Source of the DNA: CAG-217 sp963605415 | GTDB lineage: Bacteria > Bacillota > Clostridia > Oscillospirales > Acutalibacteraceae | Direction: 5' to 3' | Assembly: GCA_963605415.1 (NCBI GenBank) | Contig: CAVCUL010000008.1 | Span: forward strand, 19,413-83,412 | DNA length: 64,000 nt | Shown here: one piece after another, positions 16,301 through 25,047 of the stretch | Layout: each line of letters starts with the position of its first letter | Position numbering within the stretch: the stretch's first letter is position 1 | Translations under genes and position numbers: made by a program | Notes under the pieces: generated by a model | Seen by the model: the letters and a program-made list of their open reading frames with translations, nothing else | The model's database searches: none | Told to the model about the DNA's origin: nothing

Positions 16301-17350
16301 ATGCAGAATTTTGACAAAATGGACCATATGCACTTTATCCGCAAGCTGCCCATTCCCCAGGAGCTGAAAAAAGAGATGCCCCTGACCCCGGAGCTGGCTG
16401 CCTATAAAGACAAGCGGGATCAGCAAATCGCCGCCGTGATCCGCAGCGAGAGCGACAAGTTGCTCCTGGTAATCGGTCCCTGCTCGGCGGATCGGGAGGA
16501 CGCGGTGCTGGATTATATCCACCGCTTGGCAGAGTTGCAACAGCAGGTGGAAGACAAGATTTTAATTATTCCCCGTATTTATACCGGCAAGCCCCGCACC
16601 ACCGGCGCCGGGTATAAGGGTATGCTCCACCAGCCGGATCCGGGCAAAAAGCCGGATATGTATGAGGGCATTCGCGCCATTCGCCATATCCACCTGCGGG
16701 CGTTGCAGGAGACCGGGCTGTCCTGCGCAGACGAGATGCTGTACCCGGAGAATCATCGGTATTTAAGCGACCTGCTCAGCTATGTGGCCGTTGGCGCCCG
16801 CAGCGTAGAGAACCAGGAGCACCGGCTGATCTCCAGCGGGCTGGATATTCCGGTGGGTATGAAGAACCCCATGAGCGGCGATCTGTCCGTGATGATCAAT
16901 GCCATTAAGGCCGCCCACGGCGACCATTCCTTTATCTACCGCGGCTGGGAGGTAGAGAGCCAGGGCAACCCCCTGTCCCACGCCATTTTGCGGGGCAGCG
17001 TAGACCGCCACGGCATCAACCACGCCAATTATCATTACGAGAATTTGCGTATTCTCCACGATCTGTACGCGGAGAGCGGCATTGCCAATCCGGCGGTGCT
17101 TATTGACACCAACCACTCCAATTCCTCCAAACAGTACCTGGAGCAGGTGCGTATCGCCAACGAGGTGCTCCACTCCATGCGCCACTCGGCGGATATTCGC
17201 CGGCTGGTCAAGGGCTTTATGATCGAGTCTTATATTGAGGACGGCGCCCAAAAGTGGGAGGACGGCGTTTACGGCAAGTCCATCACCGACCCCTGCCTGG
17301 GCTGGGACAAGACCCGGGATCTGATCCTTTCCTTGGCGGACCAGCTGTAA
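16301..17350 (+). CDS. 3-deoxy-7-phosphoheptulonate (DAHP) synthase, type I
   Basis: 349 residues, the size of E. coli AroF/G/H. Condenses PEP and erythrose-4-phosphate, the first step of the shikimate pathway. Family motifs: LLVIGPCSADREDAVLDY, PRTTGAGYKGML (PEP/E4P-binding PRT), ADEMLYP, GARSVENQEHR, GMKNPMSGDL and DTNHSNS. AGGT lies before the ATG. Alone in its transcription unit; no leader peptide or attenuator is visible in the short leader, so feedback inhibition of the enzyme is the likely control. Confidence 0.95.
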   Translation: MQNFDKMDHMHFIRKLPIPQELKKEMPLTPELAAYKDKRDQQIAAVIRSESDKLLLVIGPCSADREDAVLDYIHRLAELQQQVEDKILIIPRIYTGKPRTTGAGYKGMLHQPDPGKKPDMYEGIRAIRHIHLRALQETGLSCADEMLYPENHRYLSDLLSYVAVGARSVENQEHRLISSGLDIPVGMKNPMSGDLSVMINAIKAAHGDHSFIYRGWEVESQGNPLSHAILRGSVDRHGINHANYHYENLRILHDLYAESGIANPAVLIDTNHSNSSKQYLEQVRIANEVLHSMRHSADIRRLVKGFMIESYIEDGAQKWEDGVYGKSITDPCLGWDKTRDLILSLADQL

Positions 17351-17368
17351 AAGGAAGAAAAACTGCAA

Positions 17369-17410
17369 AAAAGGAGCAATCGGCGGAATATTCCGTCAGT
17401 TGCTCCTTTT
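17369..17410. terminator. Terminator after DAHP synthase
   Basis: AAAAGGAGCAA/TTGCTCCTTTT stem with an inner CGGAATATTCCG, works in both directions. Confidence 0.85.
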
Positions 17411-17464
17411 ATCATTATACGCACCGGGGTGCTGAGTGGGGACAGAGCGGGCAGGCGCCGGGCC

Positions 17465-18262
17465 TTACTTCTTCCCGGGGAAGCGAGTGCCAGCCGGGCG
17501 GCCGGCCAGGATGTCATAGAGCACACGGGGGTGCTTGCCGTGGGCAATAACCGTGTCCGTGCCGCTTGCGGTGGCCAGAGCGGCGGCTTGCAGCTTGGTG
17601 CGCATACCGCCGGTGCCTCGTCGGGTACCGGCGCCGCCGGCCCTTGCCATCACCTGGGGTGTGATCTCCGGAATACAGTCAATGCGCCGAGCCTGCGGAT
17701 GCAGCCGCGGGTCTTGATCGTATAGGCCGTCAATATCGGAGAGGATCACCAGTCGCGCCGCGCGGCACAGCACGGCCACAACGGCAGAGAGCATATCGTT
17801 GTCCCCAAACAGTCGCTGTTCAGACTGAATTTCCGTATAACTGACAGAGTCGTTTTCGTTGACCACAGGAATTACGCCGCTTTCCAGCAGAGCGTCAAAG
17901 GTGTTGATTAGATTGTCCTTTTTCTCCTCCTGCTCCATATCTTCCGCATTCAGCAGGATTTGGGCGATGGTCTTGTCATATTCGCCAAAGAATTTGTCGT
18001 ACCAAAACATCATGCTGCATTGCCCAACGGCAGCGGCTGCCTGCTGCATACGCAGAGAGGTGGGGCGCTGCTCCAGCCGCAGCTTGCCGGTGCCTACCGC
18101 AATGGCACCGGAGGACACCAGAATCACCTCATATCCCATATTTTGAATGTCTGCCAGCACTCGAGCCAGCCGCTCAAAGGCCCGCAGATCTGCCTTGCCC
18201 ATTTCGTTAGTCAGGGTACTGGTGCCTACCTTCACCACCAGTCGGTTGGAATATAGCTTCAT
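17465..18262 (-). CDS. proB: Glutamate 5-kinase, short form
   Basis: 265 residues from the ATG at 18262, 8 nt after AAGGAGC. Phosphorylates glutamate in proline synthesis. Amino-acid kinase fold motifs: VVKVGTSTLT, ILVSSGAIAVG, PVVNENDSVS, FGDNDMLSA and ILSDIDGLYDQDP, and a Gly-rich GTGGMRTKLQAA. The C-terminal PUA domain of the E. coli enzyme is absent, as in many Firmicutes. proA is not adjacent, which is unusual. A LysR gene is divergent. Confidence 0.92.
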   Translation of the reverse strand: MKLYSNRLVVKVGTSTLTNEMGKADLRAFERLARVLADIQNMGYEVILVSSGAIAVGTGKLRLEQRPTSLRMQQAAAAVGQCSMMFWYDKFFGEYDKTIAQILLNAEDMEQEEKKDNLINTFDALLESGVIPVVNENDSVSYTEIQSEQRLFGDNDMLSAVVAVLCRAARLVILSDIDGLYDQDPRLHPQARRIDCIPEITPQVMARAGGAGTRRGTGGMRTKLQAAALATASGTDTVIAHGKHPRVLYDILAGRPAGTRFPGKK

Positions 18263-18322
18263 TTGTCCCGCTCCTTGCATTTTTACTGTTTTTACTGTAT
18301 CATAATCTGTGGCATTTGAAAA

Positions 18323-18335
18323 GCGAATGTTTCGC
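18323..18335. promoter_or_regulatory. Palindrome between proB and LysR genes
   Basis: GCGAA-TGT-TTCGC within the 111-bp divergent spacer; a plausible LysR-type operator (T-N11-A like), target inferred from position only. Confidence 0.35.
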
Positions 18336-18373
18336 ATAGATTGTATGACGATATTGCATAGTTGGTGATAAAA

Positions 18374-19267
18374 ATGGATGGTAGTTTGCAAAAATACGCG
18401 GCATTTGTGCGCACGGCAGAGTTGGGCAGCTTTACCAAAGCGGCGGCTGCGCTACAGTATTCTCAGTCCGGGATCAGCCGCATGGTGGCGGATTTGGAGC
18501 GAGAGCTGGGGATTATTTTGTTGGAACGCCGACGCGGCGGTGTGTACCCAACGGCAGACGGGCAGGCCTTGTTGCCCTATGCCCGTGCGCTGGTATCCCA
18601 GCAGAAACAGCTGCTGACTCGGGCAGACGAGCTGCGCGGGTTGCAAACGGGACTGATTCGGATTGGTGTATTTTCCAGTGTGGCAACCCATTGGCTGCCA
18701 CCGATTCTGCAGGCCTTTGGCCGGGATTATCCGGGGATTGGTTTTGAGCTGCTGCAGGGAGATTACACGGAGATTGAGGATTGGGTGCGCAGTGGGCGTG
18801 CAGACTGCGGCTTTGTACGGCTGCCGGCTGGTGAGGGATTGGAAACCGTATTTTTGGAGCAGGATCCGCTACTGGCTGTGCTGCCAGCGTCTCATCCGCA
18901 GGCAGTGGAGCCGGTATTTCCGGTAAGCGGATTTTCCGGCGCGCCTTTTTTGCTGCTGGGCCGGGGTGAGCATTTGGAAATTGCCCACTTGCTGGAGCAG
19001 TGCAGCCTGCACCCGGAGGTGCGCCTGACCGCCTGGGACGACTATGCCATTATGCATATGGTGGAGATGGGGCTGGGGCTCAGCGTGCTGCCCAGCCTGA
19101 TTCTTCGCCGCTGTCCGTATCGGGTCGCGGCGCTGCCCTTGGATGTGCCGGCCTATCGGCGAATCGGCTTTGCCCTGCGGGACAAAAAGACTGCCTCTCT
19201 GGCGGTGCGCCGATTTATGGAGTACCTGCCCTATCGGGACGAGCCGACGGCAGCGGTGGACGAATAA
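18374..19267 (+). CDS. LysR-family transcriptional regulator
   Basis: 297 residues from the ATG at 18374 (GGTGA upstream). The N-terminal winged HTH (FVRTAELGSFTKAAAALQYSQSGISRMVADLERELG) is typical LTTR, followed by a periplasmic-binding-like effector domain from about residue 90 (IRIGVFSSVATHWLPPIL). Divergent from proB and upstream of the GPH transporter, so either could be its target. Effector unknown. Confidence 0.93.
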   Translation: MDGSLQKYAAFVRTAELGSFTKAAAALQYSQSGISRMVADLERELGIILLERRRGGVYPTADGQALLPYARALVSQQKQLLTRADELRGLQTGLIRIGVFSSVATHWLPPILQAFGRDYPGIGFELLQGDYTEIEDWVRSGRADCGFVRLPAGEGLETVFLEQDPLLAVLPASHPQAVEPVFPVSGFSGAPFLLLGRGEHLEIAHLLEQCSLHPEVRLTAWDDYAIMHMVEMGLGLSVLPSLILRRCPYRVAALPLDVPAYRRIGFALRDKKTASLAVRRFMEYLPYRDEPTAAVDE

Positions 19268-19359
19268 TCCGTCGCAATCCGATTTTTGATAAAATATTGA
19301 ACACATCCCCGTCAGTGTCGGTACAGATTTTCAAATGTGCCAAATAACCCGGCAGTCGG

Positions 19360-19388
19360 TTGTCAAACAGTAGATGGCATGGTATAAT
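19360..19388 (+). promoter_or_regulatory. Promoter of the first GPH transporter operon
   Basis: TTGTCA (19360-19365), 17-bp spacer, TATAAT (19383-19388), 41 bp before the start codon. Confidence 0.75.
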
Positions 19389-19429
19389 ATCCGGACAAAA
19401 CAAAACCAATTCGGAAAAGGGGATTTTTC

Positions 19430-20932
19430 ATGTCTGACAAAACAGAAAAAAAGTACATGAAGAAGTCAGAGATCATTACCTTTGGTATCGGTCTGTTCGG
19501 CGTGGCCCTGATGACCGGCTGGATGCCGGACTACACCGCCACCTTCTTCGCTGACTTCGCGTTCAAAGGCAAGGGGTTTGACTCCACCACCATGGCAAAT
19601 GCCATCTCTATGGTGTTCCTGGTGGCCGGGATTATCGGCGCCGTGTGCGAGCTGGTGATCGGCTATTTGGTGGATAACACCCGCACCAAGCTGGGTAAGG
19701 TAAAGCCCTGGGTGGGCTTCGGCGTGGTGCCGCTGGCCGTGGTGGCGATGCTGGTGTTTGTTGCGCCTAACACCTCTAACCAAACCCTGGCCATTGTATG
19801 GATGTTTGTGATCTACTTGCTGTACACCGCTTTTAGCTGCGCGGTAGAGAGCCCGTCCAACTGCTTCGGCTCTCTGTGCTCGCCCAATCCGGCAGAGCGC
19901 TCCACTGCCATTTCCATCGCTTCGTTCCTGCGTAGCGTAGGCCAGTCCGGCGGTATGGTAGTTGTGATGGTGGTCGGCCTGGTGATGAAAGCCTTGATGG
20001 GCCAGCAGCAGTACAAGAACGCCGAGGGCCAGGGCCTTGACCTGGTGATTTCTACGGCGGTGTGCGCCCTGGGTCTGATCCTCTTTGTGATGATCTTCTT
20101 TACCAATAATAAAGAGCGCGTGCCTTTCACCCAGGAGAAGGTGAGCTTGAAAGATGCTGTGAAGGTGGTCTTTACATACAAGAACCTGCTGATGGTGTCC
20201 CTGACCAAGCTGTGCGGCTTTGGCCGCGGCGTGTACGGCACCGTGTCTCTCTATATCGCCATTTACCTGCTGGGGTCCAAGGATTTGAAGCTGGCGCTGC
20301 TGCTGCCCATGGGTATCGGCACCGCTGTGGGCACCCTGCTTGTGAACTTTGTGCTTAAGAAGTTCTCCACCAAAAAGACCTTTATTCTGTTCTGCGTGTA
20401 CGGCGCATCTTCTTTGGCGATCCTGTTCCTGGTGTCTAAGGGCATTGGCTTTAACAGTACTCTGATCGTGCCGTTCCTGATCCTGAATTTCTTCTGCGGT
20501 TTGCAGCACGGTAACACCAATGTGACCCCCAATATTATGATCGCCGACTGCGTGGACGAGATCGAGTGGAAGACCGGCCAGCGCAAGGACGGCCTGGCTT
20601 ATGCCGGTTACGGCCTGTTCTCCAAGATCGCTTCCGCCTTTACCAAGGCGCTGGGTCCCTGGCTGCTGTACACCTGGTCCGGCTATGCCGTATCCCGTGA
20701 CGCCAATGTGGCTTATGCCACCCAGACGGATTCTACTTTAAACAAGATTCTGATGATCTATACCATCATTCCCGCCGTGTTCGTTGTGCTTCAGGCGGTG
20801 CCGATTTTCTTCTACGATATGGTCGGAGAGAAGAAGGAGCGCATTACCCGCGAGTTGATGGAGCGTCGTGAGGCCGCCGGTCTGGTTGCCGGTGCCGGCG
20901 AAGAGACTGCCGATGCGGCAGCAGCTGAGTAA
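19430..20932 (+). CDS. MFS transporter, glycoside-pentoside-hexuronide (GPH/MelB) type
   Basis: 500 residues with about 12 hydrophobic helices. The loop GYLVDNTRTKLGKVKPW after helix 2 and the DCVDEIEWKTGQRKDGLAYAG motif are characteristic of GPH cation symporters. The C-terminal tail FFYDMVGEKKERITRELMERR closely matches that of the second transporter at 26.9-28.4 kb, so the two are paralogues. Substrates of this family are usually sugars or glycosides, but lipid- and steroid-like molecules are also suspected for some gut members; nothing here decides it. Followed closely by a membrane-anchored protein. Confidence 0.88.
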   Translation: MSDKTEKKYMKKSEIITFGIGLFGVALMTGWMPDYTATFFADFAFKGKGFDSTTMANAISMVFLVAGIIGAVCELVIGYLVDNTRTKLGKVKPWVGFGVVPLAVVAMLVFVAPNTSNQTLAIVWMFVIYLLYTAFSCAVESPSNCFGSLCSPNPAERSTAISIASFLRSVGQSGGMVVVMVVGLVMKALMGQQQYKNAEGQGLDLVISTAVCALGLILFVMIFFTNNKERVPFTQEKVSLKDAVKVVFTYKNLLMVSLTKLCGFGRGVYGTVSLYIAIYLLGSKDLKLALLLPMGIGTAVGTLLVNFVLKKFSTKKTFILFCVYGASSLAILFLVSKGIGFNSTLIVPFLILNFFCGLQHGNTNVTPNIMIADCVDEIEWKTGQRKDGLAYAGYGLFSKIASAFTKALGPWLLYTWSGYAVSRDANVAYATQTDSTLNKILMIYTIIPAVFVVLQAVPIFFYDMVGEKKERITRELMERREAAGLVAGAGEETADAAAAE

Positions 20933-20945
20933 GGGGGCGACGAGA

Positions 20946-21869
20946 ATGGCAAAACAGGAAAAAACATTCAATACCAAGCTCTATGCGCTGGTGGTATTTT
21001 TACTGATCGCGGCGATTTTGGCTGTGACCACTGTGGCCACCTTTAGTAGCAAGTATATTGCCTTCCAGCCGGAAAAATTGGTTCAGGCCTATGCGGATAC
21101 TATTGTACAAACCGGTGACGGCTACAACGCCAACAAGTATGCGCTGGTGAGCAAAAGCGAGAAGTACGGCGACTTTATCCGCAAGTATTATATGTACCCG
21201 GTGATCTATAAGGAAGCCGGTTACACGCCCGGCGACGATACCAAGAATTTAAAGGGTCTGAATGACGACAGTTATAAGTCCGACAAGACCAAGAACGACG
21301 ACGGTACCCTCACCGGCCAGGTGACCGAGGCCATGTACCCTTACTATGTGCAGCTGTTGGGTCAGTACGGCTGGGACGACGCGGACGCCATGTTCACCAA
21401 TTACTTTGCCCAGTACCAGCAGGTGCGGGGCCAGGTGTTTGGCGACCAGTACCTGGATGACGAGGGTATGTTTACCGCGCTGGAGGCCAATGTAAAGACC
21501 TACGGCGAGAGCCTGACCGGTACGGAAGAGACCTATGATGAGAACACCAAGGTCAAGCTGACGGACAAGACCATCGGCACTTACCAAAAGGCACTGGGCG
21601 AGGATTATAAACTTACCACCACCGTGGCTGATGTGCAGCCGGTGGAGGATGTAAAGGCTTATACTGCCAAGATGAATACCCAGCTGCTGGAAAATTATGA
21701 AGTCAGCACCGATGATATCAGCGCCGTGTCCACCTGCACCGTGCAGGTCACAGACGCCAAGGGCACCCAGCTGGCCACTTGCCAAGTGGCTGCGGTGCAA
21801 ATCGGTCACACCTGGTATATTGACAATACAACCGCAGATACTTCTGCGCTGTATCAAATCGGCAAATGA
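20946..21869 (+). CDS. Single-pass membrane protein with large extracytoplasmic domain, unknown function
   Basis: 307 residues starting 13 nt after the transporter stop (AAGGGGGCG upstream), so the two are co-transcribed. One N-terminal membrane helix (~13-33) is followed by a soluble, Asp/Lys/Tyr-rich domain with no recognised family. The pairing suggests an accessory or substrate-capturing role for the transporter. Confidence 0.75.
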   Translation: MAKQEKTFNTKLYALVVFLLIAAILAVTTVATFSSKYIAFQPEKLVQAYADTIVQTGDGYNANKYALVSKSEKYGDFIRKYYMYPVIYKEAGYTPGDDTKNLKGLNDDSYKSDKTKNDDGTLTGQVTEAMYPYYVQLLGQYGWDDADAMFTNYFAQYQQVRGQVFGDQYLDDEGMFTALEANVKTYGESLTGTEETYDENTKVKLTDKTIGTYQKALGEDYKLTTTVADVQPVEDVKAYTAKMNTQLLENYEVSTDDISAVSTCTVQVTDAKGTQLATCQVAAVQIGHTWYIDNTTADTSALYQIGK

Positions 21870-21892
21870 TCCGTCGCTTGCCGTAAGAGAGG

Positions 21893-21927
21893 GAGCCGCC
21901 CGGACCGCAAGGCCCGGGCGGCTTTTT
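21893..21927 (+). terminator. Terminator of the first GPH operon
   Basis: AGCCGCCCGG/CCGGGCGGCT stem followed by TTTTT. Confidence 0.9.
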
Positions 21928-21978
21928 GTGTGCTTTCTCCTGTTGCAAGGTGGGTGGTTCCGATTTTTTCGCTACTAC

Positions 21979-22008
21979 TTTACAAAAGGATAAAGAGTAT
22001 GGTATATT
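21979..22008 (+). promoter_or_regulatory. Possible promoter of the HAAS-protein/acyltransferase pair
   Basis: TTTACA, 18-bp spacer, TATATT; a TATAAT also lies at 22009-22014. Confidence 0.4.
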
Positions 22009-22077
22009 TATAATGAGGTGTCAGGCGTTGCATTCCGAACATTTATCCGTGCCGCCGACTGCCTGAAAGGAGATTGT

Positions 22078-22890
22078 ATGGAAAAATATATCGATTATAT
22101 TGAGAGCGCTTTGGCCGGTGTGCCGGATGACAGCGTGCTGTTTCGGTTCAAAAAGCAGATTTTGGACGAAATGACCGCGCGCGCCAACCAGCTGACCGGC
22201 ATTGGGCTGCAGGATGCAGAGGTGCTCAGCGACCTGGTGATTGACGAACATCCGAATTTGCGGGGTGAGTACAATGCTTACGCCGCTAAAGCCAAGCAAA
22301 AATCCAGAAAAAAAGCCTTTCTCAAGTGGAATATCATCGGCTCTGTTTTGTATGTGCTGGCGCTGGTGGTTGTGTATTTGGGTGTTAGCTTTTTGACCCG
22401 GGATTGGGCGCATACCTGGCTGATTATGGAGGGCGGTATGAGCCTTTGGATCGGCTATTTGTTGGCCCTGGGTATTCAAAAATGCACGGAAAAGCGCGGA
22501 TTGTTCTATGTACCGGCACGGGTGCTTTTGGCACTGACGATTATGCTGGCTTCTGTGTTTGTGTTCCTGTTCTGTCTGGCCGTGCTGCACCTGACCAAAA
22601 GCTGGTTGGTGTTTATCGGTGCCGTGGCACTGCTGTTTTTGGCCGATGGTATTTATGCCGCCGCCACCCACCAAAAGCTGGCTATTATCAACTGGCTGAT
22701 CTATGTGCCGGCCATGTCGCCGATGATTTATGTTTTGCTGTGCGCCACCGGCGTGCTGCCCTGGAGCCCGGGCTGGCTGATTGTGCCCCTGTCCGTGCTG
22801 GTTGATGTGGCGATCATCGTTGCCGCGCTGATCAACAATTCTAAGTATGTATACAAGCAGGAGGTGGCTGAGCCGTGGAACGCAGACTAA
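22078..22890 (+). CDS. Membrane protein with HAAS/DUF1700-like N-terminus
   Basis: 270 residues from the ATG after AAAGGAGATT. The first ~75 residues are a soluble helical domain (MEKYIDYIESALAGVP...ILDEMTARANQL) resembling the HAAS/permease-prefix domains found on many Firmicutes signalling and transporter proteins. About six hydrophobic helices follow. Its end overlaps the start of the acyltransferase gene, indicating translational coupling and a shared process. Confidence 0.7.
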   Translation: MEKYIDYIESALAGVPDDSVLFRFKKQILDEMTARANQLTGIGLQDAEVLSDLVIDEHPNLRGEYNAYAAKAKQKSRKKAFLKWNIIGSVLYVLALVVVYLGVSFLTRDWAHTWLIMEGGMSLWIGYLLALGIQKCTEKRGLFYVPARVLLALTIMLASVFVFLFCLAVLHLTKSWLVFIGAVALLFLADGIYAAATHQKLAIINWLIYVPAMSPMIYVLLCATGVLPWSPGWLIVPLSVLVDVAIIVAALINNSKYVYKQEVAEPWNAD

Positions 22891-24161
22891 ATGCTGAGCT
22901 TTGGGACAAGATGCACTATCTGTTCCGGGATTTTAACGACCGTATGGTGCATGTGGAGCTGCACTATGATTTTGAGATTGACGCCGATGCACTGAAGACG
23001 GTGCTCATCTGCTTTTTGGAAAAGGCGCCGGTGCTTCATAGTCGGTTTACAGACAATCATGTGCGCCCGTACTGGACGGTGATGCCCTACAAGATCGAAG
23101 ATGTGGTGCATATTGAGCATATTGACGAGGCGCAGCTGGAAGAAAAGACCAACGCCTTCTTGACCCAGTACCTGCCGCCGGATAACGATCTGCAAATGCA
23201 GGTGGCGCTGTTCTACTATAACGGCAAAACCACCCTGTGCATTGTGGAGAACCATATGTGCATGGACGGCGGCGACTTTAAGTATTTTATGAAAGCCCTG
23301 TGCAAAAACTATAATGCCTATGTGGAGCAGGGCGTCAGCCCGCTGGATTTGCGGGTGGGCTCCCGCTCCTATGAGGCGGTGTATCAGGACTTTTCCAAGA
23401 CCGAGGAGCGTATGGCCCGCAATTTGTACAAGAATGTGTGTGCCAAGGACGATCACAAGTTTCCGCTGACGCCTAATAATATTCGGGACGCCTCCTTTAT
23501 TGCCCGGCGCAAAATCCCGGCAGAGACTTTTTTACAGATTAAGGCCGCCGGCAAGCGCCACGGTGCTACCATTAACGATATGCTGGTGGCGGCGTATTTT
23601 TACAGTCTGTATGAGTTGGCGCATTATGATCCCGGGGATAGCGTAACCATTTCCTGCGCCATTGATCTGCGCCGCCATATTAAAGATAACAGCCAGGCGG
23701 GCATGACCAATCAAACCGCCTTTATGCAGTGCAATATTCCCTGCCGCGGGCGGGACATTCTGGAGACCCTGCAGTATGTGGTGCGCAGCTCCAACCAATT
23801 TAAGAAGGATAAGTTTATGGGTCTGTACGGCCTGCCGCTTTTGTCCTTTGGGTACAAAATTTTGCCCCACGCTGCGTCGGAGGAGATCATCAAGATCGGT
23901 TATTCCAATCCGCTGCTTGCCATGAGCAATATCGGTATTTTGGAGCACGACAAGCTGGCGCTCTCCGGCCATGAGCCCACCGATGGCTTTATGACCGGTG
24001 CAGTGAAGTATAAGCCCTATGTGCTGCTGTCCGCCACCTCTCTGCGCAATGAGCTGACCCTGTCCATGTGCGTGCGGGGGAATGAAGAGGACAAAAAGAT
24101 TGTAGAGCATTTCTTTGATCTGATGGAGCAGAATATCGACTTGTTGATCGGAGAGGCGTAA
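22875..24161 (+). CDS. Free-standing condensation-type acyltransferase
   Basis: 428 residues, GTG start inside the upstream gene. Residues 127-132 read HMCMDG, matching the HxxxDG active-site motif of the CoA-dependent acyltransferase/NRPS condensation superfamily (also wax-ester, PapA and alcohol acetyltransferases); a DFGWG-like second motif is not obvious. The N- and C-terminal halves are of the size expected for the two-lobed CAT-like fold. No carrier protein, adenylation or polyketide gene lies nearby, so it is likely to acylate a small alcohol, amine or lipid using acyl-CoA or acyl-ACP. Substrate unknown. Confidence 0.7.
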   Translation: MERRLNAELWDKMHYLFRDFNDRMVHVELHYDFEIDADALKTVLICFLEKAPVLHSRFTDNHVRPYWTVMPYKIEDVVHIEHIDEAQLEEKTNAFLTQYLPPDNDLQMQVALFYYNGKTTLCIVENHMCMDGGDFKYFMKALCKNYNAYVEQGVSPLDLRVGSRSYEAVYQDFSKTEERMARNLYKNVCAKDDHKFPLTPNNIRDASFIARRKIPAETFLQIKAAGKRHGATINDMLVAAYFYSLYELAHYDPGDSVTISCAIDLRRHIKDNSQAGMTNQTAFMQCNIPCRGRDILETLQYVVRSSNQFKKDKFMGLYGLPLLSFGYKILPHAASEEIIKIGYSNPLLAMSNIGILEHDKLALSGHEPTDGFMTGAVKYKPYVLLSATSLRNELTLSMCVRGNEEDKKIVEHFFDLMEQNIDLLIGEA

Positions 24162-24186
24162 GGTCCCTGCAAAATCGGTTTGTTGA

Positions 24187-24300
24187 ATCCCTCAGTCACT
24201 TCGTGACAGCTCCCTTTACAAGGGAGCCAAAAAGGTTATAAATTATATGCCTCCCTTGTAAAGGGAGGTGGCAATGCCGTTAGGCATTGACGGAGGGATT
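24187..24300. repeat. Two hairpin-repeat modules between acyltransferase and TetR genes
   Basis: AATCCCTCAGTC with variable hairpin TCAC-TTC-GTGA and GCTCCCTTTACAAGGGAGC (24187-24228), then CCTCCCTTGTAAAGGGAGG with variable hairpin CAATGCC-GTTA-GGCATTG and GGAGGGATT (24250-24300). Confidence 0.8.
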
Positions 24301-24325
24301 GTACTTTAATTTTTCCGTTACAAAA

Positions 24326-24353
24326 AAAATACGGCCCCTGCAATGGCAGGGGC
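24326..24353 (-). terminator. Terminator of the TetR gene
   Basis: Reverse strand GGCCCCTGCC-ATT-GCAGGGGCC-type stem followed by a T-rich run; 26 bp after the stop. Confidence 0.85.
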
Positions 24354-24378
24354 CTTGTGCATATCTATACCGGATACA

Positions 24379-24918
24379 TTATCGAATTTTGCGCAGCTGG
24401 GCGGTGAGCACGGCAGTCAGTTTCTCCCGGTCAAAGGCGGGCAGCGGCTCTAAAATCACATCAATGCAGCCGCCTACAGCGTAAATCACATTCATCACTT
24501 GGTGATAATTCTTCTCCATGGTGAAATTATTGTGCGAGCAAATGGCCTCCGTCATCTGCTGCTTGAGCATGCGCAGAGCCGGGGCGCACATACGACTGGT
24601 CTTAAACTTGGTCAGCCGCTCAATGTTGTTGTTGCGCTCAATCTCGCTGAGCATACTGTTGATAATATCCGTAGGATCCCGCTGGATTTGGTCGTAGTTA
24701 ATGCCCTTGGCAATCTCAACAATCCCGTTGGTGATGGTCTCAAAGCAGAACTGAATGCACGCACTCATGCTCTTAAAGTGCAGGTAAAAGGTGCTTTTGT
24801 TAATGTCTGCTTTTTTGCACAGCTCCAGTACGGTGATTTTGTCTGTCTCTTTTTCGATCATCAGCGCAATCATGGCGTTAAAGACCGCCGTTTTGGTGCG
24901 CTTTACCCGTCTGTCCAT
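24379..24918 (-). CDS. TetR-family regulator
   Basis: 179 residues. Residues ~10-55 contain the TetR HTH (ITVLELCKKADINKSTFYLHF); the C-terminal domain is Cys/Met-rich and helical. It sits between the acyltransferase and the metallo-beta-lactamase gene, divergent from the latter. A palindrome TGGACA-CC-TGTCCA in its leader suggests autorepression. It may control the surrounding transporter/SDR/acyltransferase genes, though no second copy of that palindrome was seen at their promoters. Confidence 0.85.
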   Translation of the reverse strand: MDRRVKRTKTAVFNAMIALMIEKETDKITVLELCKKADINKSTFYLHFKSMSACIQFCFETITNGIVEIAKGINYDQIQRDPTDIINSMLSEIERNNNIERLTKFKTSRMCAPALRMLKQQMTEAICSHNNFTMEKNYHQVMNVIYAVGGCIDVILEPLPAFDREKLTAVLTAQLRKIR

Positions 24919-24952
24919 TTCTTAGAAAAATCCCCCTCAATTCGCTTTGTAA

Positions 24953-24966
24953 TGGACACCTGTCCA
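24953..24966. promoter_or_regulatory. Candidate TetR operator
   Basis: TGGACA-CC-TGTCCA, nested in the longer inverted words GTAATGG...CCATTAC (24950-24978), directly downstream of the tetR promoter. Confidence 0.5.
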
Positions 24967-24978
24967 AAAGCCATTACT

Positions 24979-25008
24979 ATGATACCACAAATGAAAGAAA
25001 GGTTGCAA
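24979..25008 (-). promoter_or_regulatory. Promoter of the TetR gene
   Basis: Reverse strand TTGCAA (25003-25008), 18-bp spacer, TATCAT (24979-24984). Confidence 0.5.
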
Positions 25009-25047
25009 GTAACTTCCCGGAATTTGTAGGAAGTGCCGGAAAATGCG